Below, piece by piece: positions 52,439 through 62,089 of a stretch of DNA of 64,000 nucleotides. The first letter of the stretch is position 1, and every line of letters begins with the position of its first letter. Source of the stretch: Calothrix parasitica NIES-267. GTDB taxonomy: Bacteria; Cyanobacteriota; Cyanobacteriia; Cyanobacteriales; Nostocaceae. Both the position numbers and the translations under genes were made by a program. The stretch lies in the NCBI RefSeq assembly GCF_002368095.1, contig NZ_AP018227.1, forward strand, positions 4,339,796-4,403,795, read 5' to 3'. Below the pieces are notes generated by a model. It did no database searches, was not told the origin of the DNA, and saw only the letters and a program-made list of their open reading frames with translations.

Positions 52439-53772
52439 AATAACGTCACCTTCTCTTGAGCGCAATTTAAATGTCTAGTTATACCCCGCGTATCCAACAC
52501 AGCCTTTGCGTGTTGCACGATATTAACGTAATCAACTTGACTGTGGTCGGTAGTAATTATGACTAAATCAGAACTTGATATAGTTTCTGGAGATAATCCT
52601 ACTGATTTAAAAGTTTTGTCTGCTATGTTAATTTCTGGAACATAGGGGTCATAATAAGCAATGTCTACCCCATCTTTTAGCAAACTACTAATAACATGAA
52701 TGGCTGGAGACTCTCGCCAATCTCCCAAGTCTTTTTTATAAGACACTCCCATTACTAGTACTTTCGCATTAGCTGGAGCCACACCAACCTTATTTAAAGT
52801 TCGCCAGGTTTTTTCCCTCACAAACTCAGGCATTCGGCGATTTATTTCCCCTGCCAAAGCGATAAAATGTGTTTCAAAATTAAATTCTTTAGCCTTCCAC
52901 TCTAGATAATGAGGGTCTAAAGGAATACAATGTCCTCCCACTCCAGGACCGGGATAAAAAGGCATAATACCAAAAGGCTTTGTATTAGCTGCATCAAGGA
53001 CTTCCCACACATTCAAATCCATGCGATCGCACAACAATGCAAGTTCATTTACTAACGCAATATTGACCGCACGGAATGTATTTTCAAATACTTTAACTAA
53101 CTCAGCAGCTTTAGCACTATTAACTGTTACAACTTTCTCAATAGTCTGCTCGTAAAATAACTTAGCAACAGCTAGAGAATTAATGTCAGATGCACCAACT
53201 ACTTTATTAGTATTCTTAGTTGTATAACGCTTATTACCAGGGTCTACCCGTTCCGGAGAATGAGCAAGAAAGAAATCTTCACCTTGCTTCAAACCGCTCT
53301 GTTCCAGTACCGGACGTATGACCTCATCAGTAGTCCCTGGATAAGTAGTTGATTCTAAACTAATTAATTGACCTTTTCTTAAAGCTTGAGCAATTCCCTT
53401 TGTAACGCTCTCAATGTAACTCAAATTAGGAGTCAAATTCTTAGTTAAAGGAGTTGGAACACAAATTACCAATACATCCATTTCTGGAACCACTTCAAAA
53501 CCAGTTACAGCCTTAAGTTTACCATCTGCCACTATCTGTTTTAATTCATCATCGTCAACATCGCTAATATAGTTATCAGCGCAGTTAACCCGCTCCGCTC
53601 TTAAAGGATTTTGTTCAATACCAATTACATTAAAGCCGACCTTTGCCTTTTCCACAGCAAAAGGTAAACCAACATAACCCAAACCAATAACCCCAACAGT
53701 CGCAGTACGATTAATAATTTTTTGCTCTAACTCACTTAAACTTTTTGTAATATTGGGTACTAAAGTTTCCAT
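52435..53772 (-). CDS. wbpA: UDP-N-acetylglucosamine 6-dehydrogenase (WbpA-type)
   Basis: A 445-residue UDP-sugar dehydrogenase. It has the NAD motif VGVIGLGYVGLPFAVEKA, LESTTYPGTTDEVIRPVL, HSPERVDPGN, the catalytic Cys in PGPGVGGHCIPLDPHYL, and the C-terminal domain VLVMGVSYKKDLGDWRESPAIHV. The GGHCIPLDP form and overall length fit the UDP-GlcNAc/WbpA subgroup. The product UDP-GlcNAcA feeds WbpB, whose GTG start overlaps this stop by 4 bp. The first gene of the wbp run. Confidence 0.92.
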   Translation of the reverse strand: METLVPNITKSLSELEQKIINRTATVGVIGLGYVGLPFAVEKAKVGFNVIGIEQNPLRAERVNCADNYISDVDDDELKQIVADGKLKAVTGFEVVPEMDVLVICVPTPLTKNLTPNLSYIESVTKGIAQALRKGQLISLESTTYPGTTDEVIRPVLEQSGLKQGEDFFLAHSPERVDPGNKRYTTKNTNKVVGASDINSLAVAKLFYEQTIEKVVTVNSAKAAELVKVFENTFRAVNIALVNELALLCDRMDLNVWEVLDAANTKPFGIMPFYPGPGVGGHCIPLDPHYLEWKAKEFNFETHFIALAGEINRRMPEFVREKTWRTLNKVGVAPANAKVLVMGVSYKKDLGDWRESPAIHVISSLLKDGVDIAYYDPYVPEINIADKTFKSVGLSPETISSSDLVIITTDHSQVDYVNIVQHAKAVLDTRGITRHLNCAQEKVTLL

Positions 53773-54143
53773 ATTTATTTTTTAGCTGAAACTATATTGA
53801 TTTATGGCGTTGCATAAATGCGGGATGAATCATGTAAACACCCTCTAAGTGATAGTTATCGCAGAGATATTATAAAAGTTATCGCAGATATCTGATCTCT
53901 ACAATAAATACGGTTTTTCCCTCAAATTAAGCGAAACAACTAATTTTATAGTTGCTTGATGATTTGAGCAATTAACCCTATTCATCACGAAAATAATATA
54001 ACAGAGTAAATCAAATAAAAATGTCTGCTAGATTATACTTAAGCAAAAAGTATTATTATTTATTAGAATAATTATAATTGGGCATGGGGCATAGGGGATT
54101 GGGCATGAGACCGAAGGGTATGGGGCATTGAAAAATATAAAAA
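53773..54143. other. Intergenic upstream of wbpA
   Basis: About 370 bases, AT-rich, with a GGGCATGGGGCAT repeat near 54080-54128. It should contain the wbpA promoter. No gene seen. Confidence 0.5.
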
Positions 54144-54181
54144 AGCGATACGCTTTGGAAATAATGCCAAAGCATATCGCT
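54144..54181 (-). terminator. Intrinsic terminator, minus strand
   Basis: AGCGATACGCTTTGG (54144-54158) pairs with CCAAAGCATATCGCT (54167-54181), 15 bp with one G-U, loop 8 nt. On the minus strand it is followed by TTTTTTATATTTTT. It ends the toxin-antitoxin transcript, 63 bp after the toxin stop. Confidence 0.85.
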
Positions 54182-54243
54182 AATGTTGTATCCGAATTAC
54201 AAACTATGATTTTGGTAAAATTTTTTCAAACTCTTCAAGAGAA

Positions 54244-54687
54244 TTAATAGTAACAGTTTGTTTGTGTAATTGTTTTAGCCCGGACATATCCTTTATCACC
54301 TAATTCGTTAATTTTAGCGATTAAATTAGCAGGAACTTCATCAATACTAACAATCGGCATTTGTTCAACTATCGTCCGAGCAATTAAAAGTCTGTCAAAA
54401 GGGTCTTTGTGATGCGATGGTAAATTATTTAAAGCGTAAATATGAGCTAAATCAATAGGTAAAATTTGTAGATTATTTACCTGCTGTTGATTGTCAATTA
54501 ATTCAGGAAGATTTGAATTCAAGTTGAGCTTACCCAATTGTAGCTTGATTTGCATTTCCCAGACACTAACAATACTCAGTATCCATGTATTGCTAGTGTC
54601 GATTAATAAGTTTGTGACTGTTTGAGACAATCCTTATCGATTTGCTGTAAACCAGATAAATATATGAGTGTCTAACAAAATATTCAT
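54244..54687 (-). pseudogene. PIN-domain (VapC-type) toxin with internal stop
   Basis: The original ATG at 54687 overlaps the antitoxin stop (ATGA) and reads MNILLDTHIFIWFTANR, then TAA, then GLSQTVTNLLIDTSNTWILS in the same frame. The stop lies at codon 18. The remainder matches a PIN toxin: SIVSVWEMQIKLQLGKLNL, HKDPFDRLLIA, and MPIVSIDE. After SIDE the sequence departs from the usual end and may also be shifted. Only a TTG could restart translation, without the first catalytic Asp (LLDTH). The toxin is therefore probably inactive. Confidence 0.82.
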
Positions 54688-54923
54688 TCTTCACCGAACC
54701 AAAATTCATCGGGTAAAGGTTCATTGAAATTTTCGCTCATCCAACCTTGACCTTCATGCAGACCAAATATACGACGTTTTGGTTGTTCTTGATTAGATGG
54801 CTGTTGAATGTATTTCTGTTCCAAGAATTCGATAAAATCTACTACCTGCTGTTGTTGTTCCGGGGATAAGTTTTGCAGTCTGGTAACTAATCCTTCAGTT
54901 ATATTAACTGTTTGGGAATTCAT
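54684..54923 (-). CDS. DUF2281-type antitoxin
   Basis: The ATG at 54923 follows GGAGGG at a 3-nt spacing and gives 79 residues. The N-terminal helix pair is LVTRLQNLSPEQQQQVVDFIEFLEQKY (DUF2281), and the C-terminal toxin-binding tail is RRIFGLHEGQGWMSENFNEPLPDEFWFGEE. These small proteins are encoded before PIN toxins in cyanobacteria. The frame is intact although its toxin carries a nonsense codon, so it may persist as a solitary antitoxin or regulator. Confidence 0.85.
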   Translation of the reverse strand: MNSQTVNITEGLVTRLQNLSPEQQQQVVDFIEFLEQKYIQQPSNQEQPKRRIFGLHEGQGWMSENFNEPLPDEFWFGEE

Positions 54924-55235
54924 GTTTCCCTCCAAGTTTATTTTTAGTAATACTACTATTTTATTCGGAGTTGGGCGTGGGAAGACATAAAAAATAAAAA
55001 GCCTAGTGCTTTGTCCCGTTTATTTTGATAACTTTTACCCAGTCCTATTTATAGGACTTGAGCTATTAGGCCGGGGTTTTCAACCTCGGTCGGGTTAACG
55101 TAAAAAACCGTCATATTTAATGTGGTTGAGTAGTAGTTTACCGCATTAATTACGACGGGTTGTAGAGACGTAGCACTGCTACGTCTCCCAACATTATCGA
55201 GAAAACGAACCATCCACAATTAACGTATTGAAGCA
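54924..55235. repeat. Intergenic with two dispersed hairpins
   Basis: 312 bases with no gene. They carry AGTCCTATTTATAGGACTTG and GAGCTATTAG near 55034-55065, and AGACGTAGC-ACT-GCTACGTCT at 55166-55186 (compare 2135-2155). Confidence 0.75.
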
Positions 55236-57434
55236 CTACCCAATCTCAACCTTAGTGACTTCCGCATCAACTTTCCCATTCATCTCGCCCGGATTAATGC
55301 CGTAATAACCCTTGTAAGAATAGTAACCACCGTAACTATTATCAGCAGTGACACCATTAACAACCATACCCAATACTCGATGACCTGACTGCTCTAACAA
55401 TGACTTAGCAGCATTCACCGAGCCAGTATTGGCAACGCCGGGACGTACTACCAATAACATGCCGTCGGCCAGTTTTCCTATATTCAAAGCGTCAGCGACT
55501 ACTGTTAACGGTGGAGCATCAATGATTACAAGGTCATATTCTTGGCTAGCGTCTTTGACTAAATTAGCCATGCTTTGGGATTCTAATAAAGCTAAGGGAT
55601 TTGGTGGAATTTTCCCGCTGGTAAGCACGTCTAAGGTTACAAGTGCTTCTTCCGTACTACCGTTTAATGCTGCTTGTCCCACCAAGACGTTGCTTAAGCC
55701 TATCATGTTTGGTAAATCCCAAATATTTTGTTGTGTGGGACGACGCATATCTGCATCTATTAATAGTACTCGTCGTCCTAGTTGAGCCATAGCAACAGCT
55801 AAGTTAGATGAAACAAAGGATTTACCTTCACCCGGTATAGAACTGCTGACTACTATTACTTTTAATGCTTTATCAGACATGGTGAAACCGAGGTTTGTCT
55901 GAAGAATTTCAAAAGCAGTACTAGCCGGTGAATAAGGATTGTTGAGTACGGGTAATTCTTGTCTGTCTTTGTCTTTTTCATCTACCCGAGGAATAGTACC
56001 CAACAAGGGATAACCCAAGAGTTTCTTCGCTTCATCAAGGGTTTTGAGGGATTTATCCATCGCTTCAAGTATCAACGCAGTTCCTACACCCAAGAGAATT
56101 CCTAAAAAGCCACCTAAAGCTAAATTTAGAGCAATTTTAGGTGAAATTGGTTTATTGGGGACTAAAGCCGAAGCAATTACTTTAGCATTACCGACATTCT
56201 GTTTTTCAACTACCTGAACTTCTTGCAGCTGCTTCAATAATTGTTGATAGGTTGATTGCGCTACCTGTAGTTTTCGCTGTAGCTGTCGCTGTTGTTGCTC
56301 TAATTTCGGTAAAACGCTTAACCGGGCTTGGTTTGATACGAAGGCTTTTCTTAACAAGCCAACTCGGTTTGTTGCTGCTAATCTTTCAACTTCTGATTTT
56401 ATTAGTTCTGCTGTTAGAGATTGTTTTAATTCACCGATTTGCAAATCTGGCTCTCTAACAGATACTCCGTTACCGACAATTTGTCCAACTTTGCCTTCAA
56501 GCTGGTTTTTTAAAGCTTCTAATTTTTTAGAAAGATTAATTACTGTTGGGTGCTGGTCGGTTAACTTAGTTCGCGCTACTGCTAACTCTTTTTGCGTCTT
56601 CTGAAATTCTGTCAGTACTTGCTGTACAGCTGGTGACTGGCTCAAACTTGATAAAGCTACTGCTTGTTGTGGCTGCAATTTTAACTGATTTTGCAAAGCT
56701 TCAGAACGAGTCATCGCTTCTACTAAGTTTGCTTGAGACTGAGTAATATTCTCTGATAAATCCTTTAGACTTTCTACCCCAAACTTTGCTTCTTCTTCCA
56801 AAGCAACTACATTATTTTGCTCTTTGAATTGACGCAAAGCTGCTTCCGCTTGTACGACTCTTCCTTCAACCTGTGGTAATTCCTTTTGCAAAAATTCTCG
56901 TGCTGCTCTGACTTCAGCGGTGTTGGTTTCCACATTATTTTCCATGTAGTCACCCATCAGGGAATTAACCACGTTTGCTGCTTCTTTGGGGTCGGTGCTT
57001 TTATAAGAAAGCTGTAAGACATCAGTACCCCGGATACTTTTTACCTGAAGTAGTTTTAGAAAAGCTTCATGACTGAGGGTTTCACCTTCTTCATTTATAA
57101 GATTAAGTTTGGTTATAGTTTCTTTAATTAAAGGATGCGATTGGATAACCTCAGCTTCGGTATCCAGAGGATTGCTCAAATTTGTAATACCGCTGAGTTC
57201 GCCAATTTGTCCCCCTAAGCCTGAAAGGGAGGAAACATTATTATTTTTATCAAAACGTAATTTACCTTCTGCTTGATAAACTGGTTTTTGTCGAAAGGTG
57301 ACAAAAGCTGCTAATCCAAAAATAGAGCTAGTTACAAGCAGCGCAGGCAACCAGCGTCTTTTAAGAATTAGCCAGTATTGTCCTAAATCAATATAGTCTT
57401 GTTCTTCTTGGTTTACTTGCATCTCATTTGTCAT
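55236..57434 (-). CDS. wzc: Polysaccharide co-polymerase/tyrosine autokinase (Wzc-type)
   Basis: From the ATG at 57434 the protein has 732 residues; a GTG 9 bases upstream is possible. A Wzz domain with TM helix 1 (residues about 30-50) is followed by a long periplasmic coiled-coil region (about 150-400). TM helix 2 lies near 435-460. The cytoplasmic BY-kinase has Walker A SSSIPGEGKSFVSSNLAVAM, Walker A' VLLIDADMRRP and Walker B LVIIDAPP. A C-terminal tyrosine cluster (SYGGYYSYKGYYG) is the autophosphorylation tail. It controls chain length and export of the polysaccharide made by the locus downstream. No Wza or Wzb is present in the window. Confidence 0.94.
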   Translation of the reverse strand: MTNEMQVNQEEQDYIDLGQYWLILKRRWLPALLVTSSIFGLAAFVTFRQKPVYQAEGKLRFDKNNNVSSLSGLGGQIGELSGITNLSNPLDTEAEVIQSHPLIKETITKLNLINEEGETLSHEAFLKLLQVKSIRGTDVLQLSYKSTDPKEAANVVNSLMGDYMENNVETNTAEVRAAREFLQKELPQVEGRVVQAEAALRQFKEQNNVVALEEEAKFGVESLKDLSENITQSQANLVEAMTRSEALQNQLKLQPQQAVALSSLSQSPAVQQVLTEFQKTQKELAVARTKLTDQHPTVINLSKKLEALKNQLEGKVGQIVGNGVSVREPDLQIGELKQSLTAELIKSEVERLAATNRVGLLRKAFVSNQARLSVLPKLEQQQRQLQRKLQVAQSTYQQLLKQLQEVQVVEKQNVGNAKVIASALVPNKPISPKIALNLALGGFLGILLGVGTALILEAMDKSLKTLDEAKKLLGYPLLGTIPRVDEKDKDRQELPVLNNPYSPASTAFEILQTNLGFTMSDKALKVIVVSSSIPGEGKSFVSSNLAVAMAQLGRRVLLIDADMRRPTQQNIWDLPNMIGLSNVLVGQAALNGSTEEALVTLDVLTSGKIPPNPLALLESQSMANLVKDASQEYDLVIIDAPPLTVVADALNIGKLADGMLLVVRPGVANTGSVNAAKSLLEQSGHRVLGMVVNGVTADNSYGGYYSYKGYYGINPGEMNGKVDAEVTKVEIG

Positions 57435-58286
57435 AGAACACACAACTCACACTATCGACTAATCGCTAATTTTTGCGAACGATGCATCCACTACATCTGG
57501 ACAGATTTAATATTATTCTCTGATAAACTTTTATATTTTTTCGTTTATTACTTAAGATAGAAGACGTTTCTCTGTTAATGACTTAAATTCCAATATGGGG
57601 TTTGCATTAATCATTTAACAGTATTTTTTCTATTTGAAAAGTCTTGAGGTATACCTATAAGTTAAGCTTTTGGTTAATTTTAAATTAGTCTAATTATTGT
57701 ATTATCTACAACTACTTTTATTAATGTCAAGATAATTTTCGATTATATACATATTAAGTAAGATATTTTTTGGTTGTATTTTCCAGATGACATTAACAAA
57801 TTCTTGATTACATAAAACTGAAGTTGATTTATATAAAGATATGATTGATTCTTCTAACAATGTGATAAGTATTTGTTTATTTCTGCATATATATAGAATT
57901 TAGATAAATCTCAAAGGATGTTTTAAAAGTCGGATTTGATACGTTTTTTGTACTTTGCGAAATTATTTTACTGTTTTACACTACCTATTCCTTTGGAAAT
58001 AATCTGTGTAATTTTAAAGTCATCAATTGCGAAATTTGCATATAGTTAATCCCCTTCAGTAATGAAGTTTAGATAAAAGTAATTTTTCTTTAAGAAAATG
58101 TATCGCATCTAAACTTGATATTATTATTCATAACTTATAACTTTAAAGCTTAGTAATACTACTTACTTTACAAATAATATTTGTTTAGTTGTTCCGAAAT
58201 ATTTGCATGATAAATATTCAGTAGAGATATTACTTCTGTACAACCAAAACTGTGTATAACTTTTAGATAAGGAATAATACCTACCA
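57435..58286. promoter_or_regulatory. Divergent regulatory region of the polysaccharide genes
   Basis: About 850 very AT-rich bases between wzc (minus) and the priming transferase (plus). No coding frame and no strong repeat. The unusual length suggests long leaders or several regulator sites; I cannot define promoters with confidence. Confidence 0.5.
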
Positions 58287-59708
58287 ATGCAGGAGGCTCT
58301 TTCTCACAACTCGCTGACTTCGGAGTCACAAGAAATTATCAAAAGTTTCCCGAAATTACTTTTGCTAACGGATATTATTAGTTTAGTTTGCTGTTTAGAA
58401 TTCACCTTCTGGTTGCGTTTTAATCGGTCGGTTGATTGGCTAAATCCAACTTCTTATGGATTTATTTTTCTGGCTCTAGGAGCATTATATTTAGCAGATA
58501 CTTATAAACCAGAGAAACAAATCGCTGGTTTAAGAGCGCCAGCACGTATTATTCTTAGCAATATATTTGTGGCTAGTGTGAGTGCTGCAATTATTTACAT
58601 GTCTGGTGCTTGGAGAGGTAATCCTCTATTATGGCGAAGCGTCTTACTTCCGACCTTGGCTATTTTTTCAGTCTCTACTGTAGCAACGCGAATTTGGACG
58701 GCTAAATTGATTCGTGAATATGCTCAACAAACTCGTTGGCTGATTTTAGGTGCTAATAAGAATACAATTCAATTTGCTCAAAACTTCCAAGCGCAAAATT
58801 CTTTAGGACGTTTAGTAGTTTTATCTGATAAGTCTGATAATTTAGATTGCTCTGAAGATATTGATTCTCCAACAAAAGAATATACGGTAGGTACAATTGC
58901 AGATTTACCAGCTTTAAGCTCCCAGAGTTGGACAGGAATTTTGTTAGGAAGCCAAATAAAACTATCTGATTCGCTCGTAGAGCAATTAATGTCGATACGA
59001 TTGCAGGGAATTCCAGTTTACAGATTACCTGATATTTATGAAAATCTGTGGTACAAACTTCCTCCATCTTTATTACAAGATACTTGGTTTACTTTCAGTA
59101 CGGGTTTTAACCTAATGTCTGGTGGTTTTAATGCCAGGGTTAAACGAGTATTTGATATGATTGCCTCAACATTACTAATGTTGGTTTTATCTCCTTTAAT
59201 GCTGTTGGTAGCCTTAGCAATCAAATTAGATAGTCGCGGTCCAATTTTTTATTCTCAAGAACGTACAGGGTTAAACGGTATCCCTTTCAAAGTTCATAAA
59301 TTCCGCTCGATGTATCAGGATGCGGAAAAACGCGGGGCACAATGGGCACAGGAGCGCGACCCTAGAATCACGCGGGTAGGATATTGGTTGCGTTTGGTGC
59401 GAATTGACGAACTTCCACAGGTGTGGAATGTGGTCAAAGGAGAAATGAGTTTAATTGGTCCGCGTCCGGAAAGACCGCAATTTGATGCTCAGCTAAAAGA
59501 AGCAATTCCTTATTATGATATTCGGTATTTAGTTAAACCGGGGATTACAGGATGGGCACAGGTGCTTTATCCTTATGGTGCATCAATAGAAGATGCTTAC
59601 GAAAAGCTATCTTACGACCTTTATTACATCAAAAACTATTCCATTTGGTTGGATATAGCTATCTTTTTCAAGACTATTCGAGTTGTTTTCTTGGGTAAAG
59701 GTAGATAA
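58287..59708 (+). CDS. Polyprenyl-phosphate sugar phosphotransferase (WbaP/CpsE type)
   Basis: A 473-residue priming enzyme. About four to five N-terminal TM helices (about 25-145) are followed by a Rossmann-like middle domain (WLILGANKNTIQFAQNF). A TM segment lies at about 288-310 (IASTLLMLVLSPLMLLVALAIKLD). The catalytic bacterial sugar transferase domain has VHKFRSMYQDAEKRGAQWAQ, RIDELPQVWNVVKGEMSLIGPRPERP and VKPGITGWAQV. It transfers the first sugar-1-phosphate to undecaprenyl phosphate, the step that starts the repeat unit completed by the genes on the other strand. Confidence 0.93.
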   Translation: MQEALSHNSLTSESQEIIKSFPKLLLLTDIISLVCCLEFTFWLRFNRSVDWLNPTSYGFIFLALGALYLADTYKPEKQIAGLRAPARIILSNIFVASVSAAIIYMSGAWRGNPLLWRSVLLPTLAIFSVSTVATRIWTAKLIREYAQQTRWLILGANKNTIQFAQNFQAQNSLGRLVVLSDKSDNLDCSEDIDSPTKEYTVGTIADLPALSSQSWTGILLGSQIKLSDSLVEQLMSIRLQGIPVYRLPDIYENLWYKLPPSLLQDTWFTFSTGFNLMSGGFNARVKRVFDMIASTLLMLVLSPLMLLVALAIKLDSRGPIFYSQERTGLNGIPFKVHKFRSMYQDAEKRGAQWAQERDPRITRVGYWLRLVRIDELPQVWNVVKGEMSLIGPRPERPQFDAQLKEAIPYYDIRYLVKPGITGWAQVLYPYGASIEDAYEKLSYDLYYIKNYSIWLDIAIFFKTIRVVFLGKGR

Positions 59709-59895
59709 ATTGAATTTTGGCTTTTTCAGTTGATAAGCTACTCCAAAATCGATATTTATCTAATCCTAATTCTTTGACTAACCTTTGATTTCTTAGTTTG
59801 TATTATTTATCTCAAACTAAAGATATAAGTATCTAGCTATCAAACAACACAGGGTGTTTTGTCTGTGAAGTCTATCCAATAAACGAGAATAGTTA

Positions 59896-60918
59896 ATGAA
59901 CAAGAAGATTCTGGTAACTGGAGGAGCCGGATATATTGGCTCTCATGTTGTACGTCAACTTGGTGAAGCTGGCTATGATGTGATTGTTTACGACAATTTT
60001 TCAACAGGTTGTGCTGATTCTATTCTTTATGGTGAGTTAGTTACCGGAGATTTAGCTGATACCGAGTTTCTATATAATGTTCTTTCTCAACATCAATTTA
60101 GCGCGGTACTTCATTTTGCTGCTAGTCTGATAGTACCTGAATCGGTTGCTCGTCCTTTAGATTATTACAGCAACAATACTCGCAACACTCTGAACTTACT
60201 TCAATGCTGTCATCGGACTGGTATAAATAAAATTATTTTTTCTAGCACTGCTGCGGTTTATGGTGAACCAGAAAAAGTTCCAGTGACAGAATCAACTCCG
60301 ACCCAGCCTATTAATCCCTATGGACGCTCAAAACTGATGAGCGAATGGCTGATTCAGGATTACGCCGCTGTTTCTGACCTTGAGTACGTAATCTTACGAT
60401 ATTTTAATGTAGCCGGAGCCGAACCTAGTGGCAGGTTGGGACAAATATCTGAGAATGCAACACACTTGATAAAAGTTGTTTGCGATGCAGCATTAAAACG
60501 CAGACCAGCAATCAAAATTTTTGGTACTGATTTTCAGACTCCCGACGGTACAGCAATTCGGGATTATATTCACGTTGAAGATTTAGCATCAGCCCATCTG
60601 GATGCTTTGCGCTATTTAGAAAAAGGTAATCAAAGCGAAATATTTAACTGTGGTTACGGTAAAGGGTATAGCGTTCGTGAAGTAATCGAACGGGTGAAAG
60701 AAATTTCTGAAACTGACTTTTCAGTTATTGAAACTGAACGTCGTCCTGGAGACCCAGCTTGTGTGATGGCTGAATCCGATAAAATTCGTCGTTTACTTAA
60801 TTGGCAGCCTAAATACAATCAGTTAGATACAATTATTGCTACTACTTTAGCTTGGGAAATGCAAAAGAAAGCTAGAGAAAACAATTTAACAAATCTTACT
60901 TTATCAAAGATGCACTAA
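59896..60918 (+). CDS. galE: UDP-glucose 4-epimerase
   Basis: A 340-residue extended short-chain dehydrogenase. It has the NAD motif VTGGAGYIGSHVVRQLGE, FAASLIVPESV, SSTAAVYGEP, the catalytic YGRSK (YxxxK) and FNVAGAEPSGRLGQ. The C-terminal part has NCGYGKGYSVREVIE and RRPGDPA, as in GalE. It interconverts UDP-glucose and UDP-galactose, giving precursors for the polysaccharide. It follows the priming transferase by 187 bp on the same strand. Confidence 0.95.
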   Translation: MNKKILVTGGAGYIGSHVVRQLGEAGYDVIVYDNFSTGCADSILYGELVTGDLADTEFLYNVLSQHQFSAVLHFAASLIVPESVARPLDYYSNNTRNTLNLLQCCHRTGINKIIFSSTAAVYGEPEKVPVTESTPTQPINPYGRSKLMSEWLIQDYAAVSDLEYVILRYFNVAGAEPSGRLGQISENATHLIKVVCDAALKRRPAIKIFGTDFQTPDGTAIRDYIHVEDLASAHLDALRYLEKGNQSEIFNCGYGKGYSVREVIERVKEISETDFSVIETERRPGDPACVMAESDKIRRLLNWQPKYNQLDTIIATTLAWEMQKKARENNLTNLTLSKMH

Positions 60919-60920
60919 GT

Positions 60921-61013
60921 TCAGCCCATACAGATGGGCTTTGTAGCTATACTATAGTCCCAGCCCATAAGGCTGCGGGTGATTAAGCGCAAACTCATAC
61001 AGAATTAGTATGA
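60921..61013. repeat. Dispersed repeat, inverted copy of 36734-36850
   Basis: TCAGCCCATACAGATGGGCT, CAGCCCATAAGGCTG, GATTAAGCGC and CTCATACAGAATTAGTAT match the reverse complement of the element at 36734. Confidence 0.75.
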
Positions 61014-61084
61014 AAACACGTTCCTCAAAAAAATAGCAAAAAATCTGCATAGAGGAAAATCCGATATTTTTAATACTAGGATAA

Positions 61085-61120
61085 AAAATGCCACGGTGAC
61101 TGAAATCATCGTGGCATTTT
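61085..61120 (+). terminator. Strong hairpin after galE
   Basis: AAAATGCCACGGTGA (61085-61099) pairs with TCATCGTGGCATTTT (61106-61120), 15 bp with one G-U and a 6-nt loop. The A/T ends make it a probable bidirectional intrinsic terminator between galE and the next operon. Confidence 0.8.
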
Positions 61121-61216
61121 GTCTTCTAATATACAGAAAATACAACTACTAAATCTTAGATTACTGAGTTAAAACTAGTAACGTGAGTTACATTTGTTCA
61201 TAACACAATAAATATA

Positions 61217-62053
61217 ATGGATTTGCATAATGTAGATAATTATTTACTTCCTACAGATATTAATAAAGTTACTGATTGGGGTGAAGGTTGGAGTTGGTTG
61301 GCTGGAGGTACTTGGTTATTTTCGGAACCACAACCGGATATCAAAACTTTAGTAGATATACAGTCTTTGGGTTGGAATGAAATTGAGTTTATTAATTCCT
61401 CTCATTCTCAGCAAGGGGAACTATTAGCTATTGGTGCAACTTGTCCTTTAATTAAGTTAATAGAATATCCTTGGTTGTCTGAATATATTGCTGTAGAAGG
61501 TTTTAAAGGGGCGATAAATGCCCTTTCGGCTTCATTAAAGGTAGTAAATACAGCCACTGTGGGAGGTAATATTTGTCTGGCATTATCGGTAGGAACTATT
61601 GCGCCTATAATGGTAGCGTTGAATGCTAGTTATGAGATTTGGAATCGTAAAGGAAAATCGCGAATTGTTAGAGCAAAAGATTTTCAAATCGGTTTTCGTC
61701 AAACGGTTTTGCAATCTGGAGAATTATTACGAAGAGTTTTAATTCCTGTAGAAAATTTAAAATGGCAAGTTGATTATAAACGCTTTGGAATTGCAGCGAG
61801 TGACCCTGCTTTAGCTATTGTTGTAAGTGCTTATAATTCGGCTGTAAAAAAATTGCGTTTGGTTATCGCTGCGAGTGTTGCTGCACCAATTTTGTTGGAA
61901 TTTGAAGGTGATTTAGAGACGAATTTTAATTATGTCTCTTCTTTAAGGAATATGCATTTTATTGAAGATATGAGAGCTAGTGCTGTTTATCGTCGCGAAA
62001 TCACACAAGTTTTGATTAAACAATGTTTGGAGCAATTAACAATCAGCAATTAA
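61217..62053 (+). CDS. Xanthine dehydrogenase-type FAD-binding subunit
   Basis: A 278-residue protein of the molybdopterin-dehydrogenase FAD family. It has WSWLAGGTWLFSEPQPDIKTLVDIQSL (FAD pyrophosphate loop, normally AGGT), LAIGATCPLIKL, INALSASLKVVNTATVGGNICLALSVGTIAPIM (second FAD loop, TVGGNI) and a C-terminal CO-dehydrogenase flavoprotein domain. It passes electrons from the Mo/FeS partner encoded 36 bp downstream. Likely substrate is a purine or similar heterocycle (inference). An STRR tract fills the gap between the two genes. Confidence 0.9.
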   Translation: MDLHNVDNYLLPTDINKVTDWGEGWSWLAGGTWLFSEPQPDIKTLVDIQSLGWNEIEFINSSHSQQGELLAIGATCPLIKLIEYPWLSEYIAVEGFKGAINALSASLKVVNTATVGGNICLALSVGTIAPIMVALNASYEIWNRKGKSRIVRAKDFQIGFRQTVLQSGELLRRVLIPVENLKWQVDYKRFGIAASDPALAIVVSAYNSAVKKLRLVIAASVAAPILLEFEGDLETNFNYVSSLRNMHFIEDMRASAVYRREITQVLIKQCLEQLTISN

Positions 62054-62054
62054 C

Positions 62055-62075
62055 AATTACCAATTACCAATTACC
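62055..62075. repeat. STRR heptanucleotide tract AATTACC
   Basis: Three perfect AATTACC units lie in the 36-bp space between the FAD and FeS/Mo genes, the same unit as at 26617. Confidence 0.95.
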
Positions 62076-62089
62076 AACTTTCGATATAT

